Assembly: GCF_015776785.2 (NCBI RefSeq) | Contig: NZ_LFMD02000003.1 | Location: 707,798-771,797, forward strand | Direction of reading: 5' to 3' | DNA length: 64,000 nt | DNA from: Kitasatospora sp. SUK 42 | GTDB taxonomy: Bacteria > Actinomycetota > Actinomycetes > Streptomycetales > Streptomycetaceae | Shown: positions 53,443-63,822 of the stretch, piece after piece | Numbering within the stretch: position 1 is the stretch's first letter | Layout: every line of letters begins with the position of its first letter | Notes under the pieces: model-generated | The model's database searches: none | What the model saw: the letters and a program-made list of their open reading frames with translations, nothing else | What the model was told of the DNA's origin: nothing | Made by a program: the position numbers and the translations under genes

Positions 53443-54579
53443 ATGCCGGACCAGCACTGCCCGACGTGCGGCACCGCACGCTCGACCGGGTGCGGCTGCG
53501 TCCCGGACCCGAGCCTCGCCGAGACCGCCGTCCTCCCGCACGTCGAGGGCCCGCCACTGGTCCGCCCGTACGTGCCGCAGTCGCCCGACCAGGTCGCCGA
53601 CCAGCCGCCGACGCAGGCCCCGCCGGTCGACCCGTTCGCGACCACCGTCCTGCCACCGGTCGCCCCCGGGCAGCCGCCGCTGCCTCCGCCCGCACAACCG
53701 CCGCTCGGGCCGGACGCGGACGCCTACGCCACCACCGTGCTGCCCCCGGTGCAGCCGCCGCTCGGGCCGGACGCCGACGCGTACGCCACCACTGTGCTGC
53801 CGCCCATGTCGCCGTTCATGTCTCCGCCCGCACCGCCGACCGGCCCGGGCGGGTACCCGCCCGCGGCGGCGCCGCCGCCCCCGGCCGAGGACGGCCCGTT
53901 CGAGCTGACCCCGGCCGGGCCCGAGCCCGTCGGCGGACGGGCCGCGCGGCGGGCGGCCGAGCAGGCCGAGCGCAGCCCGCTCGCCCAGCACAAGGTGCTG
54001 ATCGGCGGGGTCGGCGCCGCCCTGGTGGCGCTCGTCATCGGCGTCGCGTACGCGGTGACGCCGTCCTCCACCCCGACCGCCAAGCAGGAGCCGACGCTGC
54101 CGGCCGTCACGCTGGCGCCCGCCCCGGCGGACCCGTCCACCGAGGCGGTGCCCGTCCCGAGCGCCCCGCCGACCAGCCAGCCGCCGAGCCCGGCGCCGAC
54201 GCCCACCCACCGGCCGACCCCGGCCCGGACGCCCACCCCGACGCCCACCCCCACGCTTACTCCGACCCCCACGCCGACGCCCACCCCCACGCCGACCCCG
54301 ACGCCGACCCCCACCCCCACTCCGACCCCCACACCGACGCCCACCCCCACCCCGCGCCTCCTCCAACTCGGGATGAGCGGCCCCGACGTCAAGGACATGC
54401 AGCAGCGGCTCTACGCGGCCGAATGCGGATTCGTCGACAAGTCGATCGTCTCCGGCACCTTCGACTACTGGACCCAGTCGGTGCTCAGCGGCTACCAGCG
54501 CGACAACCGGATCAGGGGCGAGAACGGCGTCTACGGCCCCAAGACCCAGGCCGCCCTCACCTCCGACCAGGGCTGCTGA
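53443..54579 (+). CDS. Single-pass membrane protein with (PT)n linker and peptidoglycan-binding domain
   Basis: 378 residues. N-terminus has a zinc-ribbon-like CPTCG...GCGC pattern, then proline-rich cytoplasmic sequence with two near-identical [18 protein letters not shown] blocks. A transmembrane helix ([22 protein letters not shown]) is followed outside by a Ser/Thr/Pro linker with more than 20 PT dipeptides and a C-terminal PG_binding_1 domain ([23 protein letters not shown]...[11 protein letters not shown]...[11 protein letters not shown]). Likely spans the membrane to the wall. The PT tract is a candidate for O-mannosylation by the PMT encoded at 56305. Confidence 0.92.
   Translation: MPDQHCPTCGTARSTGCGCVPDPSLAETAVLPHVEGPPLVRPYVPQSPDQVADQPPTQAPPVDPFATTVLPPVAPGQPPLPPPAQPPLGPDADAYATTVLPPVQPPLGPDADAYATTVLPPMSPFMSPPAPPTGPGGYPPAAAPPPPAEDGPFELTPAGPEPVGGRAARRAAEQAERSPLAQHKVLIGGVGAALVALVIGVAYAVTPSSTPTAKQEPTLPAVTLAPAPADPSTEAVPVPSAPPTSQPPSPAPTPTHRPTPARTPTPTPTPTLTPTPTPTPTPTPTPTPTPTPTPTPTPTPTPTPRLLQLGMSGPDVKDMQQRLYAAECGFVDKSIVSGTFDYWTQSVLSGYQRDNRIRGENGVYGPKTQAALTSDQGC
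54226..54354 (+). repeat. (CCGACC/CCCACG)n minisatellite coding for PT repeats
   Basis: A run of hexamer-like CC[G/C]AC[C/G] units coding Pro-Thr, with slight variation. Such tracts vary in length between strains. Confidence 0.85.
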
Positions 54580-54669
54580 CCGGGGCCGGACGACGCCCCG
54601 GCCCTACCCGTTCCCGCTCTGCCCGTTCCGGCCCGGCCTGTTCCCGCCCGGCCCGTTCCGGCCCAGCCG

Positions 54670-55254
54670 TCAGCCGGTGATCGCCCCGAAGATGCTGATC
54701 CCGGCCAGCACCACCATGATCGCCGCCGCCACCCGGATGATCAGCTTCATCGGCACGTGCTTGAGCAGCTTCTGCCCGCCCACGATGGCGATCCCGCCGA
54801 CCGCGCAGAGCGCCAGCCAGGAGCCGAGGCCGACGGCCAGCGGGTCCGCGTACTTGGCGGCCAGGTTGGCGGTCATGATCTGGGTCAGGTCGCCGAACTC
54901 GGCGATCGCGACGACCACGAAGCTGGCCCCGGCCACCTTCCAGAAGCTGTTCGAGGACGGCTCCTTGGCGGCGTGCTCGTCCTCGTCCCCGCCGCCGTGG
55001 AACAGCAGCATCCCCGCGCCGACCAGGAAGAGCGCGCCGGTGACGCCCTCCACCCAGCGGTGCGGCAGCAGCGAGAGCAGGTGCCCGGCGACCAGCGCGA
55101 GGCCCACCTGGAGCGCGAAGGCGGCGGCGATGCCCGCGAAGACGTAGCTCGCGCGGTACCTGGTGCCGAGCACCAGGCTGGCCAGCGCGGTCTTGTCCGG
55201 CAGTTCGGCCAGGAAGATGATGCCGAACGTCAGCGCGGCAACGGTCAAACTCAT
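54670..55254 (-). CDS. GDT1/TMEM165 (UPF0016) family manganese/cation exporter
   Basis: 194 residues, six helices with the two signature motifs AELPDKTA (~20) and AEFGDLTQ (~115), the E-x-G-D-(K/R)-(T/S) type cation sites. An ATG 78 bases upstream is possible, but GAGGGA lies 9 bases before the chosen ATG and the upstream part lies in the riboswitch expression platform. Preceded by a yybP-ykoY (Mn2+) riboswitch, so it most likely exports manganese. Confidence 0.93.
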   Translation of the reverse strand: MSLTVAALTFGIIFLAELPDKTALASLVLGTRYRASYVFAGIAAAFALQVGLALVAGHLLSLLPHRWVEGVTGALFLVGAGMLLFHGGGDEDEHAAKEPSSNSFWKVAGASFVVVAIAEFGDLTQIMTANLAAKYADPLAVGLGSWLALCAVGGIAIVGGQKLLKHVPMKLIIRVAAAIMVVLAGISIFGAITG

Positions 55255-55350
55255 CGTGTGGGGTCCCTCGGTCGGGCCGCCGGTGCGCCGCGGCTCCGTC
55301 AGGGGACGCTTCGGACCGGCAGCACTGGTCATGATCACAGCACTGCGGCC

Positions 55351-55450
55351 GAAGGTCTCGCCGGCACCGTCCGATCGGATCGGGTGCCCCGGGCGCCGGG
55401 CCCGTGAGGGCCAGTATGTCGACGGTCCGGTGGAGGGCTACTCCCCTTCA
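55351..55450 (-). promoter_or_regulatory. yybP-ykoY manganese riboswitch
   Basis: On the minus strand: GAAGGGGAGTAGC at the 5' side, GTCGACATACTGGCC in the middle, then GGGCCCGG, and GCCGGCGAGACCTTC at the 3' side. These are the conserved elements of the yybP-ykoY motif, with GAAGG pairing to CCTTC as the closing helix. About 96 bases of expression platform lead to the exporter start. The 5' end overlaps the stop codon of the upstream permease gene. Confidence 0.9.
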
Positions 55451-56305
55451 ACGCGCCCCAGGATACCCGACCGCGCCCGGCTCCCCCGCCGTCACCAGCC
55501 CCCGCCCGACCAGCTCCAGCACCACCACGATCGCCACCGACTCCACCGCCAGCAGCCCGACCAGCACGAACAGCTGCACCGCCCCCGCCTGGACGGGCGA
55601 GGCACCACCGAGCAGCATGCCGACGAAGGCCCCGGGCAGGGTGACCAGCCCGACCGTACGGGTCTGGTCCAGCGCCGGAACCAGCGAGGTCGCGGCCGCC
55701 GTACGGCAGATCTCCAGCCGCGCGTCCCGCTCCTCGAAGCCGAGCGCCAGCGCCGCCTCCACCTCGCCGCGCCGCTGCCGCAGCTCGTCCAGGGCGCGCC
55801 GCCCGGCCAGCGAGGTGGCGGTGAGCGCGCCGCCGATCAGGATGCCCGCGACCGGGATCAGCGACAGGCCCTTGAGCGGCAGCAGCCCGACGCCCAGCAG
55901 CAGGGCCAGCACCGGCAGCACCCCGGCGGCGATCGGGGCGGCCGCCCAGACCCAGCCGGGGCCCGGGGTCATCCGCCGCCCGGCGGTGCGCACCGCGACC
56001 GTGAACATCAGCAGCACGAACAGCGCGGACCACCAGAGCGAACCCACCACCCAGGCGATCACCGCGGCGACGGCGGCCAGCTGCACCACCGCGCGCAGCC
56101 CGGCCCGGGCCACCGCCCGACCGTGGCCCAGCAGCCCCCAGCCGGCCACCGCCACGCCGGCCAGCAGCAGCAGCGCGGTGACCACCCCGAGCACCGGGGT
56201 GACGGGCAGCAGCTGGCCACCCGAAGCCGCCAAGGACGCAGAGGGCACCGGGGACGCCGGGAACGCCGGGAACGCTGAGAACACCGATGCCGCCGAGGAA
56301 GCCAT
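55448..56305 (-). CDS. FetB/YbbM-like (UPF0014) ABC permease
   Basis: 285 residues, about seven hydrophobic helices. LRAVVQLAAVAAVIAWVVG and the stretch AALALGFEERDARLEICRTAAATSLVPALDQTRTVGLVTLPGAFVGMLLGGASP (in parts) are the family core. E. coli FetAB exports iron. The partner ATPase is not in the window next to it. Its ATG overlaps the PMT stop (TGATG), and its stop overlaps the manganese riboswitch. The first ~30 residues are Ala/Ser/Pro-rich. Confidence 0.9.
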   Translation of the reverse strand: MASSAASVFSAFPAFPASPVPSASLAASGGQLLPVTPVLGVVTALLLLAGVAVAGWGLLGHGRAVARAGLRAVVQLAAVAAVIAWVVGSLWWSALFVLLMFTVAVRTAGRRMTPGPGWVWAAAPIAAGVLPVLALLLGVGLLPLKGLSLIPVAGILIGGALTATSLAGRRALDELRQRRGEVEAALALGFEERDARLEICRTAAATSLVPALDQTRTVGLVTLPGAFVGMLLGGASPVQAGAVQLFVLVGLLAVESVAIVVVLELVGRGLVTAGEPGAVGYPGAR

Positions 56306-57918
56306 CAGATCCAGCTGGTGAACCACATCCGGTCCTGCCAGGACGACATCGGGATCACCTCCGCCGTGTACAGCGGGTAGAAGAAGGCGAAGCAGCCGAC
56401 GATCGCCAGCACGATCAGCCCGGCCCCGATCGCACCGTAGCGGCGGCGCTCGGCGGTGCAACCGGCCGGGCCGAGCATCGCACCGAGCATCTGGGCGACG
56501 GCCAGGCACAGGAAGGGCACCAGCACGACCATGTAGAAGGAGAAGATCGTCCGCTCCTGGTACTGGAACCAGGGCAGGTAGATCGCGGCCACCGCGCACA
56601 GCACGGCGCCCGAGCGCCAGTCCCGGCGGAAGAACCAGCGCCACAGCAGGTAGACCAGCGCGAAGCAGGCGGCCCACCACAGCAGCGGGGTGCCCAGGCC
56701 CAGGATCTGCGCCGCGCAGCCGCCGGAGGAGGTGCAGCCGCGCGTCCCGTTCGGGACCTGCTCCCAGTACATCGACACCGGGCGGCCGTCGACCAGCCAG
56801 GCGAAGGGGTTGGACTGGTAGGTGTGCGGGGTGCTCAGACCGGTGTTGAAGTCGTACATCTGCGAGTGGTAGTGCCACAGGCTGCGCAGCGGCGCGGGCA
56901 CCCAGCTCATCGAGACCTGCGGCAGCGGGATGCCGAGCACGTGGTCCGGGGAGAGCCCGGCGCGGCCGTCCGCCCAGTGCCGGTCGTAGCCGCCGCCACC
57001 GTTGCCGCCGGTGGCCAGCCAGCCGCTCCAGGAGCCGACGTACACCACCACGGCGGAGCCGACCATGGAGAGGAAGGCGGGTACCGCGTCCCGGCGCAGC
57101 ATGGACCGCCAGGGGCGGCGGGCTCCGGCGCCGCGGCGGCCGGACTGGTCCCACAGGACGGTCAGGATGCCGAAGGCGGCCAGGATCACGGCGCCGTTCC
57201 ACTTGACCGCGCAGGCCGCTCCGATGAGCACCCCGGCGGCGATCCGCCAGGGGCGCGGCCCGAGCCGGACGAGGTCGCCGTCGGTCGCCCCGGCGAGGCG
57301 GGCGCGGGCGTGGTCGCGGTCGATCAGCAGGGCGCCGAAGGAGGCGAGCACGAAGAACATCTGGATGCCGTCGAGCAGGCCGACCCGGCTCATCACCAGT
57401 TGCAGGCCGTCGACGGACATCAGCAGGGCGGCGGTGCAGCCGATCAGGGTGGAGCCGAAGAGCCGGCGGCCGATCCTGGCCAGCATCAGCACGGTGACGG
57501 TGCCGAGCAGTGCGGTCATGAACCGCCAGCCGAAGGGGTGCAGTCCGAACAGCTGCTCGCCGATCGTCATCACCCACTTGCCGAGTGGCGGGTGGGCGAT
57601 GAACTCGGGCGCGGAGCCGAGCGGGACGGTCTGCGGGACGGCCAGGATGTCGGCGTTGGCGTGGTCGGGCCAGGTGCCCTCGTAGCCCTGCTGGAGCAGG
57701 GACCAGGCGTCCTTGGGGTAGTACGTCTCGTCGAAGACGAAGGCATTGGGGTAGCCGAGGTTCCAGAACCGCAGCAGGCCGGCGAAGAGCGCCACGGCGA
57801 TCGGGCCGAGCCAGCCGGAGTGGTCGGTCACCCTGCGCAGCAGCCCGCGCGGGGCCTCTGGTGCAGGGTCGGCGGGGGCCGGGGCCGCCGGGGGGTGCGT
57901 GAGCGCCGCTTGCGTCAT
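56305..57918 (-). CDS. pmt: Dolichyl-phosphate-mannose--protein mannosyltransferase (PMT)
   Basis: 537 residues, around 10 helices. FVFDETYYPKDAWSLLQQGYEG has the catalytic DE of GT39, and later HPPLGKWV, LMSRVGLLDG and CAVKWNGAVI are PMT hallmarks. It uses polyprenyl-phosphate mannose to O-mannosylate exported proteins during Sec export. The PT-rich linkers in the membrane protein (53443) and chitinase (60267) are likely targets in this window. Coupled to the FetB-like gene. Confidence 0.95.
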   Translation of the reverse strand: MTQAALTHPPAAPAPADPAPEAPRGLLRRVTDHSGWLGPIAVALFAGLLRFWNLGYPNAFVFDETYYPKDAWSLLQQGYEGTWPDHANADILAVPQTVPLGSAPEFIAHPPLGKWVMTIGEQLFGLHPFGWRFMTALLGTVTVLMLARIGRRLFGSTLIGCTAALLMSVDGLQLVMSRVGLLDGIQMFFVLASFGALLIDRDHARARLAGATDGDLVRLGPRPWRIAAGVLIGAACAVKWNGAVILAAFGILTVLWDQSGRRGAGARRPWRSMLRRDAVPAFLSMVGSAVVVYVGSWSGWLATGGNGGGGYDRHWADGRAGLSPDHVLGIPLPQVSMSWVPAPLRSLWHYHSQMYDFNTGLSTPHTYQSNPFAWLVDGRPVSMYWEQVPNGTRGCTSSGGCAAQILGLGTPLLWWAACFALVYLLWRWFFRRDWRSGAVLCAVAAIYLPWFQYQERTIFSFYMVVLVPFLCLAVAQMLGAMLGPAGCTAERRRYGAIGAGLIVLAIVGCFAFFYPLYTAEVIPMSSWQDRMWFTSWI

Positions 57919-58105
57919 TGCCTCGCCGATTCGCCTGTCTGCGGGGCCCGCGGGTGTTGTGCCGGGCCCGGGTCTGCTGCCCCGGCCGGGGCCGGGCGGT
58001 CAACAGCCACTGACACTATGTGGCGGTGCCCGGGAAGCCAAGCGCGACGGGCCCCGGCCAGGTGACCTGGCCGGGACCCGCTCGAACACCCTTGCGTGCC
58101 TGTTG

Positions 58106-59410
58106 TCACGCGGCGGTCTGGAGCTCCCGGACCTGGACGGTGTGGACCACGGCCGGGGCCGCGTTGTCCTGCTCCGGCGTGAGGTACGGCCGCAGCCGCA
58201 GCGCCAGGGCGACGATCAGCAGCGTCGAGCCCGCCATGGCCGCCAGGTAGAGCGGCCAGGTGCCGGAGCCGACCAGCAGCACGCCGACGGCCGGGCCGAC
58301 CGCGATCGCGATCTGCTTCACCAGGGCGTACCCGGCGTTGTAGGTGCCGAGCAGCCGGGCCGGGGCGAGGTCCGCGACGATCGGGCCCATGGTGGGCGCG
58401 AGCAGCGACTCGCCGACGCCGAAGAGGGCGTATATCGAGACGATGGCGACCGTGGCGGCCATGGTCTCGGTCCGGATCAGACCGGCCACCAGGGCCATCG
58501 CCCAGGCGCCGAGCCAGACCACGCCGGCCGCGGCCATCGCGGTGGTGCGGCGGCGGCGCGCGGTGATCCGCACCATGAACATCTGCAGGACCACGATGGT
58601 CAGCGCGTTGGCACCGATCGCGAAGCCCAGGGTGGAGGGCGCGGTGCCGACGGTGTCGGTGGCGAAGGCCGCGACACCGGACTCGAACTGGCCGTAGCAG
58701 GTGAAGAAGATCAGCCCGGCGAGGATGCTGAGCCGCACCATCGCCTTGTCCGCGAGCAGGGCCCGCAGGCCGGTCGGGCCGTCGGTCCGCTCGTGGACGG
58801 CGCTCAGCTGGACCTTGGGCATCCGGGCGGTGCCGGTGACCAGGGCCAGGCCGAGGAACGTCGCCGCCTCGATGGTGAACAGCCGGGTGAGGCTGGCCGG
58901 GTCGGCCACGTTCACGATCTGCCCGCCGACCAGCGCACCGATGCCCATGCCCAGGTTGACCAGGGTGAACTGGAGCGCGAAGGCGTGCGAGCGCGTCGCC
59001 GCCGTCGAGCAGCGGACGATCATCGTGGCGAGCGCCGGCTGGCAGGTGGTGACACCCGCGCCGAACAGGAAGGAGGAGACCAGCAGGGCCGGGGTGCCGG
59101 TGGCGTGACCGAAGGCGAACGCACCGGTGGCGGCGAGCGCCGTACCCGCCAGCAGCACCGGCCGGGGACCGTACCTGTCGATGCCGCGCCCGGTGAACGG
59201 GAGGACGGCGAGTGCCGCCAGCGCGAAGACGGTGAACACCATCCCGGCCGCCAGCGAGCCCAGCCCGCGCACCTGGTCCACGTACACGAACATGTACGGC
59301 ATCGTGAACCCGCTGCCGAACGCACTGAGCGCGTTGCCGATCTGGACGCGGCGCAGCGGGCCGCCCGCCCCGCGTCGCTGCTGCCTCTGCTGCTTCACCG
59401 TGCCGGTCAC
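58106..59410 (-). CDS. MFS transporter
   Basis: 434 residues with 12 helices; motif GRGIDRYGPRPV after helix 2. GTG start (MTGTVKQQRQQ) chosen because AGGAAGG lies 9 bases upstream; an ATG three codons earlier would have no spacing. The sequence resembles MdtH/YdgK-like exporters. Divergent from a MarR regulator with repeated operators between them, so it is probably a MarR-controlled efflux pump. Confidence 0.92.
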   Translation of the reverse strand: MTGTVKQQRQQRRGAGGPLRRVQIGNALSAFGSGFTMPYMFVYVDQVRGLGSLAAGMVFTVFALAALAVLPFTGRGIDRYGPRPVLLAGTALAATGAFAFGHATGTPALLVSSFLFGAGVTTCQPALATMIVRCSTAATRSHAFALQFTLVNLGMGIGALVGGQIVNVADPASLTRLFTIEAATFLGLALVTGTARMPKVQLSAVHERTDGPTGLRALLADKAMVRLSILAGLIFFTCYGQFESGVAAFATDTVGTAPSTLGFAIGANALTIVVLQMFMVRITARRRRTTAMAAAGVVWLGAWAMALVAGLIRTETMAATVAIVSIYALFGVGESLLAPTMGPIVADLAPARLLGTYNAGYALVKQIAIAVGPAVGVLLVGSGTWPLYLAAMAGSTLLIVALALRLRPYLTPEQDNAAPAVVHTVQVRELQTAA

Positions 59411-59441
59411 CGTGCACATCCCTTCCTGGTTTCTCCTGGAA

Positions 59442-59526
59442 CTCTTAAGCCCAGAAGATTTCAGACCTAAACTCTGTCGGGATAAAGTCTTAGCACCAGA
59501 AGACTGCGGAGTCAAAGGCTTAAGAG
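59442..59526. promoter_or_regulatory. MarR operator region
   Basis: AT-rich region between divergent MFS and MarR genes. A perfect 10-bp inverted repeat CTCTTAAGCC (59442-59451) / GGCTTAAGAG (59517-59526) spans it, and CTTAAGcCCAGAAGA (59444) recurs as CTTAGcACCAGAAGA (about 59489). Three related half-sites in 85 bases. Confidence 0.75.
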
Positions 59527-59553
59527 GTGCACTTCCGTGCGACACTGGTCCGC

Positions 59554-60138
59554 ATGACTACGGACAAGCCGTCGCCGGCTGCCGACAAGCCCGCGCCGGC
59601 CACCCCCCTGGAGTTCGGCATCGCCGAGCAGGTGGCGCTCTACCAGCGGGAGTTCCCCACCGTGGACCCCCAGGTGGAGACGATCGTGCAGACCCTCAAC
59701 CGGGTCTCCCGGCGGATGGGCGTGGCGTACGACCGGCAGCTGACCGTGCTCGGAATCACGTCCGCCGAGTGGGAGGTGCTCAAGGCGCTGGTGGTGTCCG
59801 GCAGCCCGTACCGGCTGGGGCCGGGCGAGCTGGCCAAGCGGCTCGGGCTCACCCCGGCCGCGATGACGCACCGGATCGACCGGATGGTGGCCGAGGACCT
59901 GGTCACCCGGGAGCGGGACGAGTCCAACCGGGTTCGGGTGATCATCGAGCTGACCGAGAACGGCCGCGACAAGTGGCTGGAGTCGATGCGGATGGCCGCG
60001 GTGTTCGAGGAGGAGCTGCTGCAGGACCTCGCGGGCGAGGAGCGCTCGGCGCTCTCCGGCCTGCTGGCCCGGATGCTGCGGCGGATCGAGGAGAGCCAGC
60101 CGGACGCGCTCGGGCGCACCGCCGACCTGGCCGAGTGA
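59554..60138 (+). CDS. MarR family transcriptional regulator
   Basis: 194 residues, ATG start (an upstream GTG at 59527 would overlap the operator repeat). HTH and wing: LGPGELAKRLGLTPAAMTHRIDRMVAEDLVTRERDESNRVRVIIELTENG. No obvious ribosome site, so it may be leaderless. Likely represses itself and the divergent MFS pump. Confidence 0.93.
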   Translation: MTTDKPSPAADKPAPATPLEFGIAEQVALYQREFPTVDPQVETIVQTLNRVSRRMGVAYDRQLTVLGITSAEWEVLKALVVSGSPYRLGPGELAKRLGLTPAAMTHRIDRMVAEDLVTRERDESNRVRVIIELTENGRDKWLESMRMAAVFEEELLQDLAGEERSALSGLLARMLRRIEESQPDALGRTADLAE

Positions 60139-60174
60139 GCCGGGACGACGGCCGGCCCGGCCGGTGAACGACGA

Positions 60175-60214
60175 AGTCCGGCCCGCCGGGGGTGCTCCCC
60201 CGGCGGGCCGGACT
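60175..60214. terminator. Bidirectional terminator, perfect 18-bp stem
   Basis: Arms 60175-60192 and 60197-60214 are exact reverse complements around loop TGCT, between the convergent marR and chitinase genes. Confidence 0.93.
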
Positions 60215-60266
60215 CGTTCCGTTCAGGTGCGGCGAGGGTCCGTCAGGCCCTCAGGCGGTCAGCCGC

Positions 60267-62093
<1,827 letters not shown>

Positions 62094-62284
62094 GGGTGCG
62101 TGACTCCTGGTTGTGGGGGTTCCGTCGCCCCGGGGGCGTGCACGTCCGGGGTGGGGCCGGACGACCGGGACATGACAGGTCAGGGTGGGGAATCGAGCGG
62201 GATCAGGCCTTGACGGACACCGGGATGTGCCGAACCGGCGCCCCCGGCCGAAGCCGGTGACGCCGGTTCAGGGGCTCCCTGCAC

Positions 62285-62340
62285 CTGGGCAATAAAAATG
62301 GACTAGACCAACTCCCCCGTCAAGGGGTCCTGTTGGCACT
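62285..62340 (-). promoter_or_regulatory. Chitinase promoter with DasR (dre)-like site
   Basis: TGGACTAGACCA (62299-62310) is one mismatch from the palindrome TGGTCTAGACCA of DasR sites in chitinase promoters. On the minus strand TTGACG (around 62323-62328) lies 17-18 bases from CATTTTTATT, so the site falls in the -35/-10 spacer, a place where binding would block transcription. Confidence 0.65.
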
Positions 62341-62359
62341 TGAGTCGCGCTTAAGGTTC

Positions 62360-62382
62360 CACCCCTGGTCGGAGCAGGGGTG
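62360..62382 (-). terminator. Hairpin after lipoprotein gene
   Basis: CACCCCTG (62360-62367) and CAGGGGTG (62375-62382), 7-base loop, 27 bases beyond the lipoprotein stop on the minus strand. The rest of the 315-base gap holds only the chitinase promoter. Confidence 0.5.
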
Positions 62383-62408
62383 CGGGCCGAGGCCCGACCG
62401 GCCGGGAA

Positions 62409-63065
62409 TCAGTAGCGGACGGCGTTCGCCACCTCGGCCCCGGTCCCGCCCGGGAGGCTCCGGTTGCTGCGCGCGGTGGCCTGGACGCTGTGCCCGACGG
62501 CCACGTCCTGGACGGTCACCGCGACCGCGTCCAGCACGCCGCCGGAGCCGTCGGTGAAGTTCACCTGGATCACGTACCGGTACGACTGCTGCCCGTGGTT
62601 GGTGACGGTCAGTTGCGCCTGCGCCCTGCCGTCCGAGCCGGTGGTCACCGCCCCGACGGCCACGTCCGCCTTGGCGTCCAGCCCGCCCTTGATCCCGGCC
62701 ACCGCCGAGGAAGCGGCGGAGGCCGCCTCCGAGGCCCGGGCCTCGATCGAGGCGAGCGCCGAGGCGGCTCCACCGGCCGCCCCACCGATCGCCCCGCCGA
62801 TCGCCGAGGCGAGTGCCGACGCGGCGGAGGCGGCGGAGGCGGCGGCGCTCGCCGCCTGCCGCACCGCGCCCGCCGCCGAGCTCGCGGAGCTGCTCGCACC
62901 CTTCTCGGAGGAGCACCCGGCCAGCGCCGCCGCACCGATCAGTGCGGAGATCAACACCAGGGCCACCAAGCCGTTCCGACGGCTCATCAGCGGGGCCGAC
63001 GAGTCCTGCACGGTGGCCCTGGCCGGGGGCTTCGAGCCGGCCCGGGTGAGCGGCTGGCGGTCCAT
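62409..63065 (-). CDS. Lipoprotein, Ala/Ser-rich helical linker, small beta domain
   Basis: 218 residues from ATG 63065, which has GAGGGA upstream; ATG 62987 gives a more usual lipoprotein start (MSRRNGLVALVLISALIGAAALAGC) but no ribosome site. The lipobox LAGC is at ~49-52. Then ~80 residues of Ala/Ser helical repeats, and a C-terminal beta domain (AQAQLTVTNHGQQSYRYVIQVNFTDGSGGVLD...VGHSVQATA) of the FxLYD/DUF4352 kind. Attached to the membrane exterior; function unknown. Confidence 0.85.
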   Translation of the reverse strand: MDRQPLTRAGSKPPARATVQDSSAPLMSRRNGLVALVLISALIGAAALAGCSSEKGASSSASSAAGAVRQAASAAASAASAASALASAIGGAIGGAAGGAASALASIEARASEAASAASSAVAGIKGGLDAKADVAVGAVTTGSDGRAQAQLTVTNHGQQSYRYVIQVNFTDGSGGVLDAVAVTVQDVAVGHSVQATARSNRSLPGGTGAEVANAVRY

Positions 63066-63172
63066 GCGGTCCCTCGTTCCTTCCCGGTACCGGGCTGCCC
63101 GGCACGTCTCCCCGCCCACCCTCCGAGCCGCCCACCGCCCCCGCCAGCAGGGGTGCTTCCTCCGGGTGACGG

Positions 63173-63234
63173 GACGGGCGCCGGGGCGCGTTCCGAGGGT
63201 GCGTGCCGGGCGGGCGACAGGACGGGCGCCGGGG
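63173..63234. repeat. 14-bp direct repeat
   Basis: GACGGGCGCCGGGG occurs at 63173-63186 and 63221-63234, in the GC-rich spacer between the DoxX and lipoprotein genes. Confidence 0.6.
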
Positions 63235-63261
63235 TGCGCGCCGGAGCGGGCGACGAGGCCG

Positions 63262-63822
63262 TCAGGACAGCCCCGAACCCTCCTGCGCGTCCGCCTCCAC
63301 CGCCGCCCGCTCCTCGCGCAGCCGCACCTCGTGCCGCCGCCGGGCGACCACGCCGTACGCCCCCGCGGCACTCGCCACGAAGGACGCCAGGCCGACCCAC
63401 GCCCGGTCGAAGACGTGCCCGGTCAGGTGGTCCAGTGAGTACCGCCCGGCGCCCGCCAGGCCGAGCGCCAGCCCGGCCGCCCCGAGGAAGGCCGGGTACT
63501 CGTAGCCGCCGGAGGTCGCGAAGAAGCCGGCCGGGGCGTGCACCGCCACCGCGCCCGCCATCGTCCCGGCCACCACCGCGCCGGCGGCCGGGGTGGCCAG
63601 CCCGGCCACCAGCAGCGCGCCGCCGCCCGCCTCGCCGACGCCCGCCGCGATCGCGCTCTCCCGGGCCGGGTGGAAACCCATGTGCTCCATAGCCTGGGTG
63701 GTGCCCTCCAGGCCGCCGCCGCCGAACCAGCCGAACAGCTTCTGGGTGCCGTGCGCGATCAGCACCCCGCCGACCGCGCCGCGCAGGGCCAGCAGGCCCA
63801 GGTCCTTACGGTTCAGGCACAT
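63262..63822 (-). CDS. DoxX family membrane protein
   Basis: 186 residues, four helices. LLALRGAVGGVLIAHGTQKLFGWFGGGGLEG, MEHMGFHP and GEAGGGALLVAGLATP are DoxX/DoxD signatures. In mycobacteria DoxX forms a membrane oxidoreductase complex with SodA and SseA for thiol stress; here it stands alone. C-terminal tail basic then acidic. The last 178 bases of the window show no gene. Confidence 0.93.
   Translation of the reverse strand: MCLNRKDLGLLALRGAVGGVLIAHGTQKLFGWFGGGGLEGTTQAMEHMGFHPARESAIAAGVGEAGGGALLVAGLATPAAGAVVAGTMAGAVAVHAPAGFFATSGGYEYPAFLGAAGLALGLAGAGRYSLDHLTGHVFDRAWVGLASFVASAAGAYGVVARRRHEVRLREERAAVEADAQEGSGLS

Noticed and set aside
54226..54354. Repeated units that might be a CRISPR array
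   Set aside because: Units are ~6 bp, code for Pro-Thr in frame, and have no spacers.
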